Shown here one piece after another: positions 32,727 through 43,479 of a DNA stretch of 64,000 bases. Made by a program: the position numbers and the translations under genes. Each line of letters begins with the position of its first letter. The first letter of the stretch is position 1. The notes beneath the pieces were generated by a model. That model ran no database searches and was not told where the DNA came from. It saw nothing but the letters and a program-made list of their open reading frames with translations. Location of the stretch: contig CM057005.1 of NCBI GenBank assembly GCA_029891345.1, positions 63,825,260-63,889,259 on the forward strand, read 5' to 3'. Source of the DNA: Dryococelus australis (Eukaryota; Arthropoda; Insecta; Phasmatodea; Phasmatidae).

Positions 32727-34614
32727 TAAACACATCGAGCACATGCTGTGAAAAGACATAATGTGAAGCGTTTCAACCACAACTGTGCTCTTTTGTACTA
32801 CGCATGCGGATGTGATTGCATTTCTCCTTAGATTGGTTTGTTCTATATTTTTGTGCATCGTATGTACGCACTCGTTACGCAGTACAGTTAATGACTAGGA
32901 AACAAATTGCCTGCATTGGGTTGGTATCTGAATAAAATATTATGTATTGATATCAGACTTGCATTCACATTGCCCTTCTTCCCACCGCTGCAGTGCTCTC
33001 CTTTGGTCCAACATCGTGCGACGCGCATCATCTTTGCTTTGCTCCTCTGTCAGGCGGCCTGCTCTATGGCTGAATCGGCTCCCCTCCCTTGCTTTCCCCT
33101 CAATTCCCTCCCTTAGTTACCTCTCTTTGGCCAAGGGGTTAGTTTATTTAAGCTGTTGCACTTCCTGCACAGATCTCATTCTGCGCCTTCATTCTACGCT
33201 CATTGTACGTATCTACACTAGGGAAGAAGATCGTCGGGTCGATGGCTGTTGAGGATAGTAAAAATTGCAACATCAGTTATATTGTCGGCTGTCGCCTTTC
33301 GATGAGTGTGCTTTAAGAGACCGCCTGAAGGAGCCTATAATGTAGTGAGTCGTGGTAGCGGATTTTGATTTATTGGTCAGTTTAGAGTATTTTCATGATT
33401 GTGGGGCATAGCTTGTGTTTGTTCTGGGCGTGCAGTGAGTTAGTAATTTTCAAAATTGTGGTTTGGATGCCTGCCTAAATTGTAGTTTCGGCCTAACTAA
33501 ATACTAGCTTTCTGTGTTGTTCCTGTAGTTTTAACGTGTTCTGTTCGTGTTTGACTGCTGCCCATTCACTTACTTTGAATCAAATCGTTCTTTCTGCGCT
33601 GCCACGGCTCACGCGTTGGGCGTAGACTTACCACACGTTTGAAGTGTTGTCGATAATTATTTTATTCTATGGGAGCTTTGGTCAGGATCTGCGTACTGCC
33701 ACCATCGAGTAAACCTTTAAATGCAATATTTTACGTTAGCTTTTAAAGTGCGTATTTTGCGTAAAGGATGCCTTGACGGGTATGAAATGCTGCTCTACTT
33801 TATTTATATCGCTCCATAAATGCTCTAACCTAGTCATCAAAGTTTCCATATATTTATTGTAACGTTTTTAATATTACTCTGCTCATTTTCATTTAATATT
33901 CATAGTGCTTTCAAAGACACGTAAAGTTGAATGTGTGTATTTCCAGTCAACGGAGTTATTGATTAGCTTTGAAATGTTTTAATAATTGCTTCCTACCAGC
34001 TAAATGTTTATTGCATTTTGGAGAAAAGTACACCGTAAAAAAAATTTCCTGGTAAATTTCCTAAACTGTAATGTAAGTTTTTAACATATACACTGTATGG
34101 TAATAATACCGCACATCAAGCTGCAGACATAGGAATGTTTAGCAGCGTTATTATACACAGTCGGGAACTTCCCTACGATTTCACTGTTTCCTGAGCAAAT
34201 GTAGGAACGCTACAATGAATGTATGAGACAAAAAAATTACCATTCCTGCTTTCTCACTAAGCGTATACACTTGTGTGGTAAATTTCCGAATAATTTCTTA
34301 GAGCGTAATCTTATCAATGAGAAACATTAAATATTCAATATGACTATGAGCTACGCAATGTTTTTAATGAGTAATGTTAAATGTTTCTCGCACTAAAAGG
34401 CAACTTATTACAGAGAGCAACTTTGTGAGGATATTTTGATATGCATTTTGGCAATGTGCATGTATGGCATTTCACTTGTACTTTAATTAACTCATGTTTG
34501 ATTGCTTTATGAAGGTGCTGCATGTAGATAATGCTGAAAATATACAGTCAGAAAACTGACTTTGTGTACGTGCCTGGCACAATCGCATTCCGTGCCACTT
34601 GCCCCATTAAGGCA
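32727..34614. other. Non-coding interior of the mariner-like element
   Basis: About 1.9 kb between the transposase stop and the right inverted repeat. It has no long frame with a domain and is AT-rich from about 33650 on. It is unusually long for this family, so it may hide an older insertion; I could not find its borders. Confidence 0.6.
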
Positions 34615-35021
34615 AGCGCTACGCTGCTATAAGGAAGCGGTCCCGCCAGGATGAGTCACGGCACGTGTTGCTTGTTTACAGCTGTGAGTACAGGTCCCCT
34701 GCCCCATGCTACCGGACCACTTAACTTAATATTATATTCACACACTATTTCTTAACGCTTCTGTGTTAATTAAATTGTATATTCAGTATTACTGAATTAC
34801 TCTTTGCACGTACTTTCAGATGCCGTTGAAATAAATGCATTTTCCCAGGGGAAAAATCCTATGTGGTTCAATTATTTCTGTCCATACACGCGTTACAAAT
34901 AGTCACTTGGGGGCTAATTACTTGCCCCCGTACGTAATTTCATTTAGCGAAAATCGCATTTCGTGATCTACAACCGTTCCGGAAATTTCGGGGGTGTCCA
35001 CGTTAGGTGGACCATTCTGTA
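34615..35021 (-). repeat. Right long terminal inverted repeat of the mariner-like element
   Basis: Inverted match to 31232-31640. The inner edge is CGCTGCTATAAGGAAGCGGT and the outer edge GGACCATTCTGTA. The arms differ by scattered substitutions and small indels. Confidence 0.88.
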
Positions 35022-35023
35022 TA

Positions 35024-35575
35024 TTTGTTTGGCCACACATTTGATTGCCTACGTTCGAAAATAAATCTGGAGAGTTTATTTGTATTTTTTTTTACAATCA
35101 GGATAGTAAACATTTTTGTCAGTTCATTTATTGATGCTTAAAAATGGTACAGAAATCCGGAGAAAAAAAAAAAAAAAAAAGTGTTCAACAGGAAAGTAAA
35201 AAGTAAATCTGAAAATATTGAAATATATTTGAGCACATTGTCCAGTATTTAAAGTACGTGTTTAAAAAAAACTTAAATCTCATCAGTGGTTATTTTTTCT
35301 GGGGTTGTTAGTAGTTGGCAATCGCACGCAAGCGATCTAGGTTCGAATCTCGGTCGAGCTTCCAGAATTTTTATATTTACCTTCAATGTACGTAGAGCCA
35401 AATAAATGTTTTGATGCACCAGCCAAATTTTTGCTTTGGCCAACCAAATAAGAACAACAAAAGTATTTTATTTCAACAACAATACATTTCATTGCCCTTA
35501 TATTAACAATTGATTTGAATAGACCAAACAAAACTTTTGTTTTATAAAAAAAAACTTTTTCTCAGTGTATATAAG
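35024..35575. repeat. Right part of the interrupted repeat, with poly-A and tRNA-like scrap
   Basis: An A-run lies at about 35162-35180. AGGTTCGAATCTCGGTCGAG (about 35339) is a B-box-like tRNA T-arm without a usable A-box, probably a SINE remnant. From 35395 the CAACAAAA word style seen left of the mariner resumes, ending at TTTTTCTCAGTGTA (about 35569). Confidence 0.45.
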
Positions 35576-36210
35576 CAGCTATATCAATTCTGTATCCTAG
35601 TGTATTCTGTGGCTTGAGTCAGAATTGTCTCCTGCAGCAGCACGTAAAAGTAGTTATGAAGTCATGTTAGTACTATGGACAACACAAACAATGTTGGTTA
35701 CAACAGTAGTGTCTAACTGCTAAATTAACCAAACCGAGATGTCACGTAAATAAAAATAAAGTTAAATTGTAATATTACTGGTCATCCAAAAACTCGATCT
35801 CCTGATCATGGCAGGCGCGGTAATTTTTTTGACAGGTAAGTCTGACGCCGGAAGTGTGGCATGCACTGCTGAGATGTGTGTGTGTGTGTGGGGGGGGGGG
35901 GGGTTTCTCGGTGTACTCCTGCGTTCACTACATCACATCATACCCAATTCCCATCTATCCACGCACATTACTCGGACTGGCCAGAACGACAAACATGTAT
36001 AAGCTGTTTACAGATAATTGCGTATGTTGAAATCCTTGTTTAAGATATACTTTTCTCTTCATTTTATATCCTACCGCCAAATACAAAATTAACGTTGTCA
36101 TGGTCTGATCACTTTATCTATCCGTCATAGAAACGCAAGCATGAAAACTTTTTAGGATTGTAAACGTTTTCCTAATAATATGCTAATTCATACATACTAT
36201 AACATATACG
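35576..36210. other. Unassigned, with GT and G runs
   Basis: A short (GT)n and a 14-bp G run sit at 35875-35903. The following TTTCTCGGTGTACTCCTGCG hints at a decayed S1 SINE body. No gene is seen. Confidence 0.45.
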
Positions 36211-36638
36211 TATAGTATGTTCATGGTAAAATGAGCACTTTAGAAAGCCCTGCTTGAGATCTACTTGTATACACGTAGTGTACTCCTCCGCCTTACGTAA
36301 AATTAACATTGCCGTGGGCCTAATCACTTCATTCATGTGTCGGTCAAATGAAACTGTGAAATTATTAAGAAAGTAAATACTTTACATAACGGCTTGTTTT
36401 TACACCTTGATGCATTAAAAAAGCAGAAATCTAAATAAATATATATTTTTTAAAATCAAAAATGGTTCTCTAACACTTTTCATTCGACGTTATGAGAGTG
36501 GAACTACTTTTTATCCATCGTTACCAACTTTTCTGTGCGAATGTCACTCGGCACGTCCGTTAAAATACATGCAAGCAGGGACAGCGAATTTCTCCTAAGG
36601 TTTATTTCTGAAGTGCTCACTTTATCGTGGATGGCCTT
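36211..36638 (+). mobile_element. MITE-A copy, near full length
   Basis: It starts TATGTTCATGGTAAAATGAG and ends CACTTTATCGTGGATGGCCT. The plus interior is AAGCCCTGCTTGAGATCTAC, TTAACATTGCCGTGGGCCTA, TTACATAACGGCTTGTTTTT and CATCGTTACCAACTTTTCTG. About 428 bp. Confidence 0.88.
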
Positions 36639-36789
36639 AAGAAAACAAGAAACGCTAAATTCAGTGTCTCGCAATAAAACGCCAAGTCTTAAAACTAACC
36701 TATTTCTTATCAACTTGCTGCCAACTTATCTGCATGCCGGTATGTGCTAAAGCATATACGCAGTTTCGAGGCGGTTTGTTTTCGAAAGG

Positions 36790-36822
36790 TTGATTTCAAA
36801 AGCGCTTAGTTGCCGTGAACAG
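36790..36822 (+). mobile_element. MITE-A right-terminus fragment
   Basis: TGATTTCAAAAGCGCTTAGT followed by GCCGTGAACAGCTC, a lone right end. Confidence 0.6.
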
Positions 36823-36881
36823 CTCGAGTATCCGCAGCCTCCTCTCAGCCGCCCGAAAGCCGAAACCACCTAAATGATTTG

Positions 36882-37592
36882 TTCACTCGAGGTTATATCA
36901 AACTTTTCTGACTCCCTGCTTGATTCTACTTTCAGGACATTCTTCCTCCGCCTCTTCCTAATGAAGTTCAACGAAGTCTAGTAAACAACACCAAATGGAC
37001 AACGCACCGCATCCTCGCGCAATCAGTTTAATAACATTTTGCATGAGAACTATTCTCACTAGGAATCACCAACACGCCTAATTTCTCTCTGTTTCTATTC
37101 GTAATTATAAGTGAGATATTACACTCTATTGATAAAATTCAAGTAAAAGTTTAATTTAACAAAAAATAAGGCATAGTTAGGGATAGGAAAATTTCGCGAA
37201 TTCATTTCGGGAAAAGATAGACATCAAACACATATACAGTGAAGTCACCTTCGCAATTGGATCACAGTTTATTAGACCCACCCTGCGCACCTCTGAGCCA
37301 ATAGCAGACTTGCAATGAAACACCTAGCGAATCCCATAACTTCCAGGCGTGGGACAACAGCCGGTGGACACACAGCTGAGGCTCCAGTATGCAGAGGACT
37401 GAGGAGTCTAGCCTACAGGTCATTGAACTCGCGAAATTTTCTTATCCCTAGGTATAGTATACATTTATGTTAACACGAGTATAGAACTCTTGCATTACCT
37501 GACGTATTTAGGAAACAATCAAGCATAACATGCATAGGGTGGTTTTTCAAAGGTTTGATTCAATGAAGTGAAAAATACACCACGAATAGACT
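36882..37592 (+). mobile_element. MITE-C copy split by a hAT-like MITE
   Basis: The left end is CGAGGTTATATCAAACTTTTCTG-like and the right end GTGAAAAATACACCACGAAT. The core CAAATGGACAACGCACCGCA and the sequence up to AACAAAAAATAAG match the 14.7-kb copy. After the 273-bp insert it resumes with TTTATGTTAACACGAGTATA. Confidence 0.85.
37178..37450. mobile_element. Non-autonomous hAT-like element, 273 bp, with 8-bp target duplication
   Basis: The left end TAGGGATAGGAAAATTTCGC is mirrored at the right by GCGAAATTTTCTTATCCCTA; the full inverted repeat is about 27 bp with two mismatches. The flanks are GGCATAGT (37170-37177) and GGTATAGT (37451-37458), an 8-bp duplication with one difference. The TAGGG tip and 8-bp duplication fit hAT. 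The interior is non-coding. Confidence 0.88.
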
Positions 37593-37674
37593 ACAATAAC
37601 ACCACAACTTATCCTTACTAGTCTGTTCGTGAACAACGCTATTTACAGTGAGCAAAAACGAGGCTTTGCGTTCT

Positions 37675-37815
37675 GTTAGTCACTGTAAACTGAGCCCTTT
37701 TGTAATCCCTTCTAAAGATATACTTGTACTCACGTTGTGTGTAATTCCGCCACGTGTAAATCCAACGTTGTCTTGGACCTGTTCACTTTATTCATGCGTC
37801 ACCGAAAAATTTATT
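37675..37815 (+). mobile_element. MITE-A left part, diverged
   Basis: Begins near TCACTGTAAACTGAGCCCTT, then AAGATATACTTGTACTCACG, AATCCAACGTTGTCTTGGAC and GTTCACTTTATTCATGCGTC. The rest is missing. Its variants resemble the copy at 63.67 kb. Confidence 0.7.
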
Positions 37816-37888
37816 ATTTTATATCCATACGAAATGCGTCAGTCGAAGAAAATTTGAAAAGTAGGATATCAACATTAGTTGATTAAAT

Positions 37889-38052
37889 TTTTCGCTTTGT
37901 CACAGAGAGACGGGCGCCTTCTGTCTCCAGATTGGGCGCATGTTACTAAGCAGCTCTCCCTCCGCGCCAGTGATCGAATACGACTGAAAAATAACGCAGG
38001 TCAGGTCTGTACGAGAAATACAGGCGCGAGTGCGAAAAATAACCTAGAATAA
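37889..38052. repeat. Dispersed repeat shared with 62.7-62.9 kb
   Basis: Block 1 (about 37889-37937, TTCGCTTTGTCACAGAGAGA ... CTCCAGATTGGG) is the reverse complement of 62720-62776. Block 2 (about 37975-38052, TACGACTGAAAAATAACGCA ... AACCTAGAATAAAT) matches 62801-62874 in direct orientation. The repeat family is unknown. Confidence 0.75.
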
Positions 38053-38519
38053 ATGGAACAGAACGATTTATCGTCTTGCGTGCATGTCTCAAACATTGGC
38101 TCGATAACTGCCATAAAAAAGGTCAAAAATCACACGTTTGAGAACAATGACATCAAGTTTGTTTACATTTGGCTTTACAGCAAATCCACCCTTTCACGTA
38201 AAATAAATAAAATTTTGCTTAATTCGGTTGAGTACATAGATTTCATTTGCGTTACAGCTTATTCAAAAGTAAGTGTACTTGTATATCAAAGTACATATTT
38301 AAATGAACAGTGTGCCAACCTTAGTAAGAGCGACGTGATTTTAACAGCTGTGTAGGAAGAAAAGAAGTGTTCATTTTTGGGACACGCAGTTTGCTTGTGC
38401 GCAGCTTTTGTGCTCATTCTATCCCGTATCCACTCTACGGAATCACCGGTCGGGATGGAAGTTATAATGGAATGGAATGTTATGGAAGTTATATATGAGT
38501 TCATAATGAATGTTGGTTA
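38053..38519. other. Unassigned sequence with a 100-codon chance frame
   Basis: The open frame 38053-38355 shows no domain and sits in AT-rich DNA. I do not call it a gene. Confidence 0.4.
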
Positions 38520-38939
38520 AAGACTGTTCATGATAAAGGGAGCACTTTTGAAATCAACCTTAGAAAAAAAGTCACTGCACTTGCCTACATATATATTATA
38601 ACGGGCGCGCTGAGAGACATGCGCCCAGTAAAGATGGCAATGATAGATGGAAAGTAGTTCCATATCTTAACGTCAAATAAAAAGAGCGAGGTAACCATTT
38701 GTGATAATTTAAATTATATCTTTCACTTTCTGTTTTTTTTTTTTTTTTTTTTTTTTTTTCTGATTTGTAACACATTTACTTTTCCAATAATTCCACAGTC
38801 TCACCTGACCAACGCATGAATAAAGTAATGAGGCCCATAACAATGTTAATTTTGCATAAGGCGGGAAAACACACAAGTGCATACAAGTAGATCTCAAGCA
38901 GGTCTTTTAAAAGTGCTAATTTTACATTGAACAGCCAAT
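38520..38939 (-). mobile_element. MITE-A copy with a long T run
   Basis: It starts AGACTGTTCATGATAAAGGG and ends TTTACATTGAACAGCCAATA. It has the minus interior (AATCAACCTTAGAAAAAAAG, GGTAACCATTTGTGATAATT). At about 38732-38759 a T run replaces the 'TTAATGCATCGAAGTGTAAA' stretch of other copies. Confidence 0.87.
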
Positions 38940-38994
38940 ATTTATCAAAATCACTGACTCCAGCGAAGTGCAGTTCGAAGTGCAGTTCCTATGA

Positions 38995-39795
38995 GTACAG
39001 TCAATTCGCGTTTACTTCAAACTTCCCTGGAGCCCTGCTAACGTTCTACTTTCAGGATATTCTTCTTCCGCAGCATGCAGACAAAACTTAACCGAGTCTA
39101 GAAAAAATACATCAAAGGGACAACGCACCACATTCGTGCGCATTCAGTTTAATAACATTTAACATGAGAACTGTTTCTTACCAGGCATTATAGGCTATTC
39201 ACGGTAAAATGAGCACTTTTGAAAGCCCTGCTCAAGATCTACTTGCATGTACGCTGTGTATTCTTCCGCCTTATGTAAGATCAACATTGCCATAGGCCTC
39301 GTCACTTTATTCATGCGTCGGTTAAGTGAAACTGTGAAAGTAAATATTGTACAAATCTGCTAATTTTTACAAAAAAAAAAGAACCCAGAAAGCGAGAGAA
39401 ATAATGTGTAAGTTATCACAAATGGTTACATAACACTTTTTATTCGACGTTAATATATTGAATTATTTTACCCTCCATCGTCACCAACTTTACTGGGCAC
39501 ATGTCACTCATTGCGCCCGTTAAATTACGTGCAGCTAAAGGCAGTGACTTTTTCTAAGGTTGATATCAAAAGTGCTCACTTTATTGTGAACAGCCTTTGC
39601 CAACAAACTTATTATCTCTCTAGTTTAATTATTATCAATTCTGAATGAAATATTATAGTTAATGAATAAGTAAAAATTACATTTAAACAATAGATGTTAT
39701 ACTTTTATGTCGAACAGCCAAATACCTAATACATGGGGTGTTTTTCCAAAGGTTCGATTGAACATGTTTGAAAACACTGCGAATATATACTATAC
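38995..39795 (+). mobile_element. MITE-C copy split by a MITE-A
   Basis: The left end has AATTCGCGTTTACTTCAAAC, the core is AAAGGGACAACGCACCACAT, and the sequence runs to TTACCAGGCATTA, where MITE-A begins. After it, GCCAACAAACTTATTATCTC resumes the MITE-C reading, ending with GAAAACACTGCGAATATATA. Confidence 0.85.
39191..39597 (+). mobile_element. MITE-A copy nested in MITE-C
   Basis: It starts TAGGCTATTCACGGTAAAAT and ends TTTATTGTGAACAGCCT. The MITE-C copies at 14.7 and 57.2 kb read GGCATTACCAACA or close to it through this point, so the insertion lies at a TA. The right-hand TA has decayed to TT or TG. Confidence 0.9.
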
Positions 39796-39799
39796 CGTC

Positions 39800-42001
39800 G
39801 GTTAACGCTTAGTGACGACAATAAAAACTAGTCATAAATAGTCTGCACCAGATTAACCAAATTTAATTATAGCTAACTATTTAGAAAGGATTTACGACAC
39901 CCGGTTTTATCTGGAAAATGGAAAATATTCTGCTTTACTCTCCCTCTAAAAATTTTACTGATCAGATATTTGCACCAGTTACTAACACGGCGGTATTGAA
40001 TATCGAATGCTCTGGTAACGTAGTAAAATTTTCTGGTATTGGGCGTTAAATGTTTAGCCTATTTTCTTTGGCAGAAATATTTTGATGTTACCTTTATTCA
40101 TATCGTCTCTATTTGTGTATATATTAGTATTATATATGTAAATTGTTTTTTAACGAAGCTGAAATATAATTACTTAATTTAATTTGGACTCCTGCTCTAT
40201 CATAAAAGAGCTACAGTAAAAACCGATATGTTAAATTTAATGGTTTAATTGCATTCTGTTCAGAATTTTATTTGTTTTAATAGCAGTTAACTTAAGCTTT
40301 GATTTTCCAAACGAGTAGCCAAATAAGCAAAGCATTTAAATTGCAACAGTTCGTTTTGTTAGAAAAATTCTTTAAAAATAATATTGGTATAATTATTTTT
40401 TTGTTTAGAAACAATTATTATCGAAACCTTTTTTATTACACATATTATTACATTATTTAGATATTAGAACACATTTATTTATTTAATGCATTAAAATAGT
40501 GGCTTATGTTTAGTAACAATAAATACTATTTATTAATATATTGAACAGGATACTTCCCAATAAAATATTCCGGAGCATCAAATGATCTGTTTCTTGTAAA
40601 GTTAATTGTTTTCCCATTACTTTTAATTTAATTTCAGTAACATGTAGTTAAAATAAATTACAATATTAAATAAATTTTAAAGTAGAAATTATTTTGATTA
40701 AACGCGTATGATTTGTTATATTTTAAAACTTAAACAAATGGAAAAATGCATTTTAGTTGTTGAAATACTTACAGGTTTTAGTATTGTGACATTAGAAACT
40801 GTTATGAATTTGTTACACAGTATTCCGAGAAGAGAATTATTCTAGTGAGGTTGTAGTACTTTTCTAAGCAGAGAAATAAGTTATACATATTTTTACTTTA
40901 TAATATTTGTTCCAAATTCTAAACCAGAAGCCAGAGTCGTCCGCTGTAGTTGGCGTCTCTTTTCAGTTAGTTTAAAATAAATATTTCTAGTTGTGCGGTA
41001 TTTAATTTTACTAATCATTAGCGCAAGGAAAATGAGCGCGGAGCTGGGTGCACCGACTAGGCATCTGTGCATTATACTGTTCAAAGTCTCGTTAGAGTTT
41101 TATTTTGTTTTTTTTTTTTTTTGCTTCAGTCCTTTCTTTACCAGAGGGGAAATGCAGAGACCACAGTTCAGAAGACGAGAGAAATGCAACGTGCTGTAGC
41201 GTAATGCCAGAGGTCGCAGAGATCTATCACAGTCGTTAATAACCTTCTTTCAGTTCTGCTCGTTCCTCGGCAAAGCTTCAAAAAGGCAAAGATGATTCCA
41301 TTCGGCAAAGGAGATCGCTTTCGGCAGTATGTAAAAATTAATTATGAAAACTTGCAAGGAAATTTTTTTTGAACGTAAATAAAAAAATATATATATAAGC
41401 TGCTCATGGCGGATGAAACAGGAAGCCATTTGAAAATGCTATCCTTGTGAAAGTATCAGGTGCAGTACTGTGTTGGGTCCACGATTTAAAATAAGTTGGT
41501 AATTAAATAAATTTTTCTTGTCTTTGCAGGATATCTCTCATGAGTCAGTTTCATCAATTACTAAGGTCGCATAGTTCTGACGTGCAGATCCATTGTATAG
41601 GATCTGAAACAAAACCATTCTCAGTAGCGATAACTTACACTGTTGACGTCAATTAAAAGTAGCAAAGCAGGAACGCAGATGAATACTGTGTTCATTTTAT
41701 AAGAACAAAAGTCATTCGGAACCCGTATATTCAATATAGCTCACAGAATATTGTCATCTACATAAAATAATGTAAGATAGGCCTATATGGTGAATTAATT
41801 ATTTCATTCGACATTCATTCCTAGGTTAATTTAAGGTGTCGTCAGCCAGCTATATTAGACTGACTGACAAGTATTTGTAATTGTGTAATTTAGCTGTTTT
41901 CACTAAACATGTTGTCAGAAAAGACGTAATTCTTGAACTTCGTGCATAAGTTACTTGTGTAAGTAAACGTGAAAACTTGAGCAGAAATCATATATGGCTC
42001 A
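39800..42001. other. Long unassigned AT-rich region
   Basis: About 2.2 kb with no protein domain, no paired termini and no match elsewhere in the window. Chance frames only. A T run lies at about 41107-41122. Confidence 0.5.
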
Positions 42002-42005
42002 TTAA

Positions 42006-42401
42006 GGGTACTGCCTCCCGGCTAACAGCTGCAAAATTTTTATTAAGAAATAAGAAATCCCAGGTTAAGGAAATTTCACCTCAGTGCGTTAATTTTGAAG
42101 ATAGGCGTTTCAAACCAAATGTATTCTTCGCTGCTTTTTAGGAGAAGACCAAGCGTATATTTTCGATATAATTAGACAGTTTATACCATTTGGTAAAACA
42201 TAAGTTTTAAAAATTCCTCACAAACATGCGATACATGTTATGGAAACAACTCCGCTGTAGGAAACATCTCCTAAAAAAATTCGCGAAGAATACATTTTAT
42301 TTGAAGCGCCTATCTTTAAAATTAACTAACTGAGGCGAAATTTCCTTAACATGGGATTTCCTACTTTAAGTTCGTAGCTGCCAGCAAGGTAGGCAGTGCC
42401 C
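42006..42401. mobile_element. TTAA-flanked fold-back element with about 140-bp arms
   Basis: The left arm (42006-42148) and right arm (about 42262-42401) are inverted copies. Both arms carry GGGNACTGCCT at the tip, GGTTAAGGAAATTTC-like sequence, GATAGGCG.TTCAAA and ATGTATTCTTCGC. TTAA flanks it on both sides (42002-42005 and 42402-42405), the piggyBac target. At 396 bp it is non-coding. Transcripts would fold into a long hairpin. Confidence 0.88.
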
Positions 42402-42406
42402 TTAAT

Positions 42407-42620
42407 GACGATCGACCTTCGCGGGCTTGTCCTATGTTCTGAAAATGAATTAACAAGATGACTACCGAAGCAGGAACTCCAACGCCATATACAGAAAATA
42501 TAATATCTCCCTTAACAAGAAAATATAATTTCCAGGTAGGCCTTTTTATAATGTCACAAAGCCACAGGATTGAATGTTACAAGTGTTGCTCCTAAATTTC
42601 TAAATTACCCACAGTTGTAT
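42407..42620. other. Short unassigned spacer
   Basis: Nothing recognised between the fold-back element and the pogo-type element. Confidence 0.4.
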
Positions 42621-43294
42621 AGGCTAGGGCAAATATGAACAGTCGGGTAACATAAGCAACTATAACTTCTTTGGCAACGATGTTGCCAGATAATTTTTGT
42701 AACAGCCAACAACTAGTGGCAACACTGCGCCATTACATGCTTTGGTTTTGTGAATGAGTTGTAGGACGCCAGCTCGTCTTGAAATCAGTTTTGTTGGCAC
42801 TGAAAGGCAAGTCTGCTGTATTTTAATGTTTATTTTAGGGCTGTTAGTTAAATTTAGTGTAAATAAAAAGGGACACAAATATATCACGTACCAGTTAAAT
42901 GAAAATGTTAGATGAGTCAAGGTTTTGCTTACTCTGCAATGTTCTGCACTCTACAAAAGAAAATTCTGTCGAAAGAGTAATATGAGCAGGCACGATCAGG
43001 GTAATATGGCAAACTGTTTTTCACTGCGGGTAATATGAGCAAGTAATAAATAGCTACCATATCATCTTAAATCACATGTGTAGGTCAACATTTTCAAATA
43101 TTCCAGACACGACACTGTTCAAAGTGCACCGTAAATTAACGTAGTCCTTAAAACATAATACTGAATGGATAGGCCTAATTGTATTTTGTAAATACAGGAC
43201 CATTGTTGGTTGGGCAAAAACGTTGCTAGAAAAAAAAAGGAAATTGAAACGTACATGAGTCTTAAACTACCTGTGTTTCTTTGATGTAATAGAG

Positions 43295-43374
43295 CAAGGG
43301 TAGCTTGATGGACTACGTCCCTGTCTTCCGAGCTAGATCTAGGTTCGAATCCATGTGTGGGCGACAGCAATTTT
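43295..43374 (+). repeat. tRNA-like fragment inside the pogo-type element
   Basis: GTAGCTTGATGGACTACGTC and TAGGTTCGAATCCATG look like an A-box region and a B-box. The arms do not form a complete cloverleaf. Probably a SINE head. Confidence 0.5.
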
Positions 43375-43479
43375 GCAGCTTTTTTACTATTTTGTTTATG
43401 CTCAATTTTATAATCCTATTACGTTGGTATGAAAAGTTTCTAATTATAACAAAGGGTTTGGCAAGGAAACTGAAAATAA

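Larger units (their letters stand above)
31232..35021 (+). mobile_element. Complete mariner-like element with about 408-bp terminal inverted repeats
   Basis: The outer ends are TACAGGATGGTCCGCCTAAC on the left and GGTGGACCATTCTGTA on the right. TA dinucleotides flank both sides (31230-31231 and 35022-35023), the Tc1/mariner target. The total is 3790 bp. The inverted repeats are unusually long (see the separate entries), and a broken transposase lies between 31661 and 32726. The 1.9 kb downstream of it is non-coding. The family normally has 20-30 bp repeats, although long-repeat Tc elements such as Tc3 are known. Confidence 0.9.
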
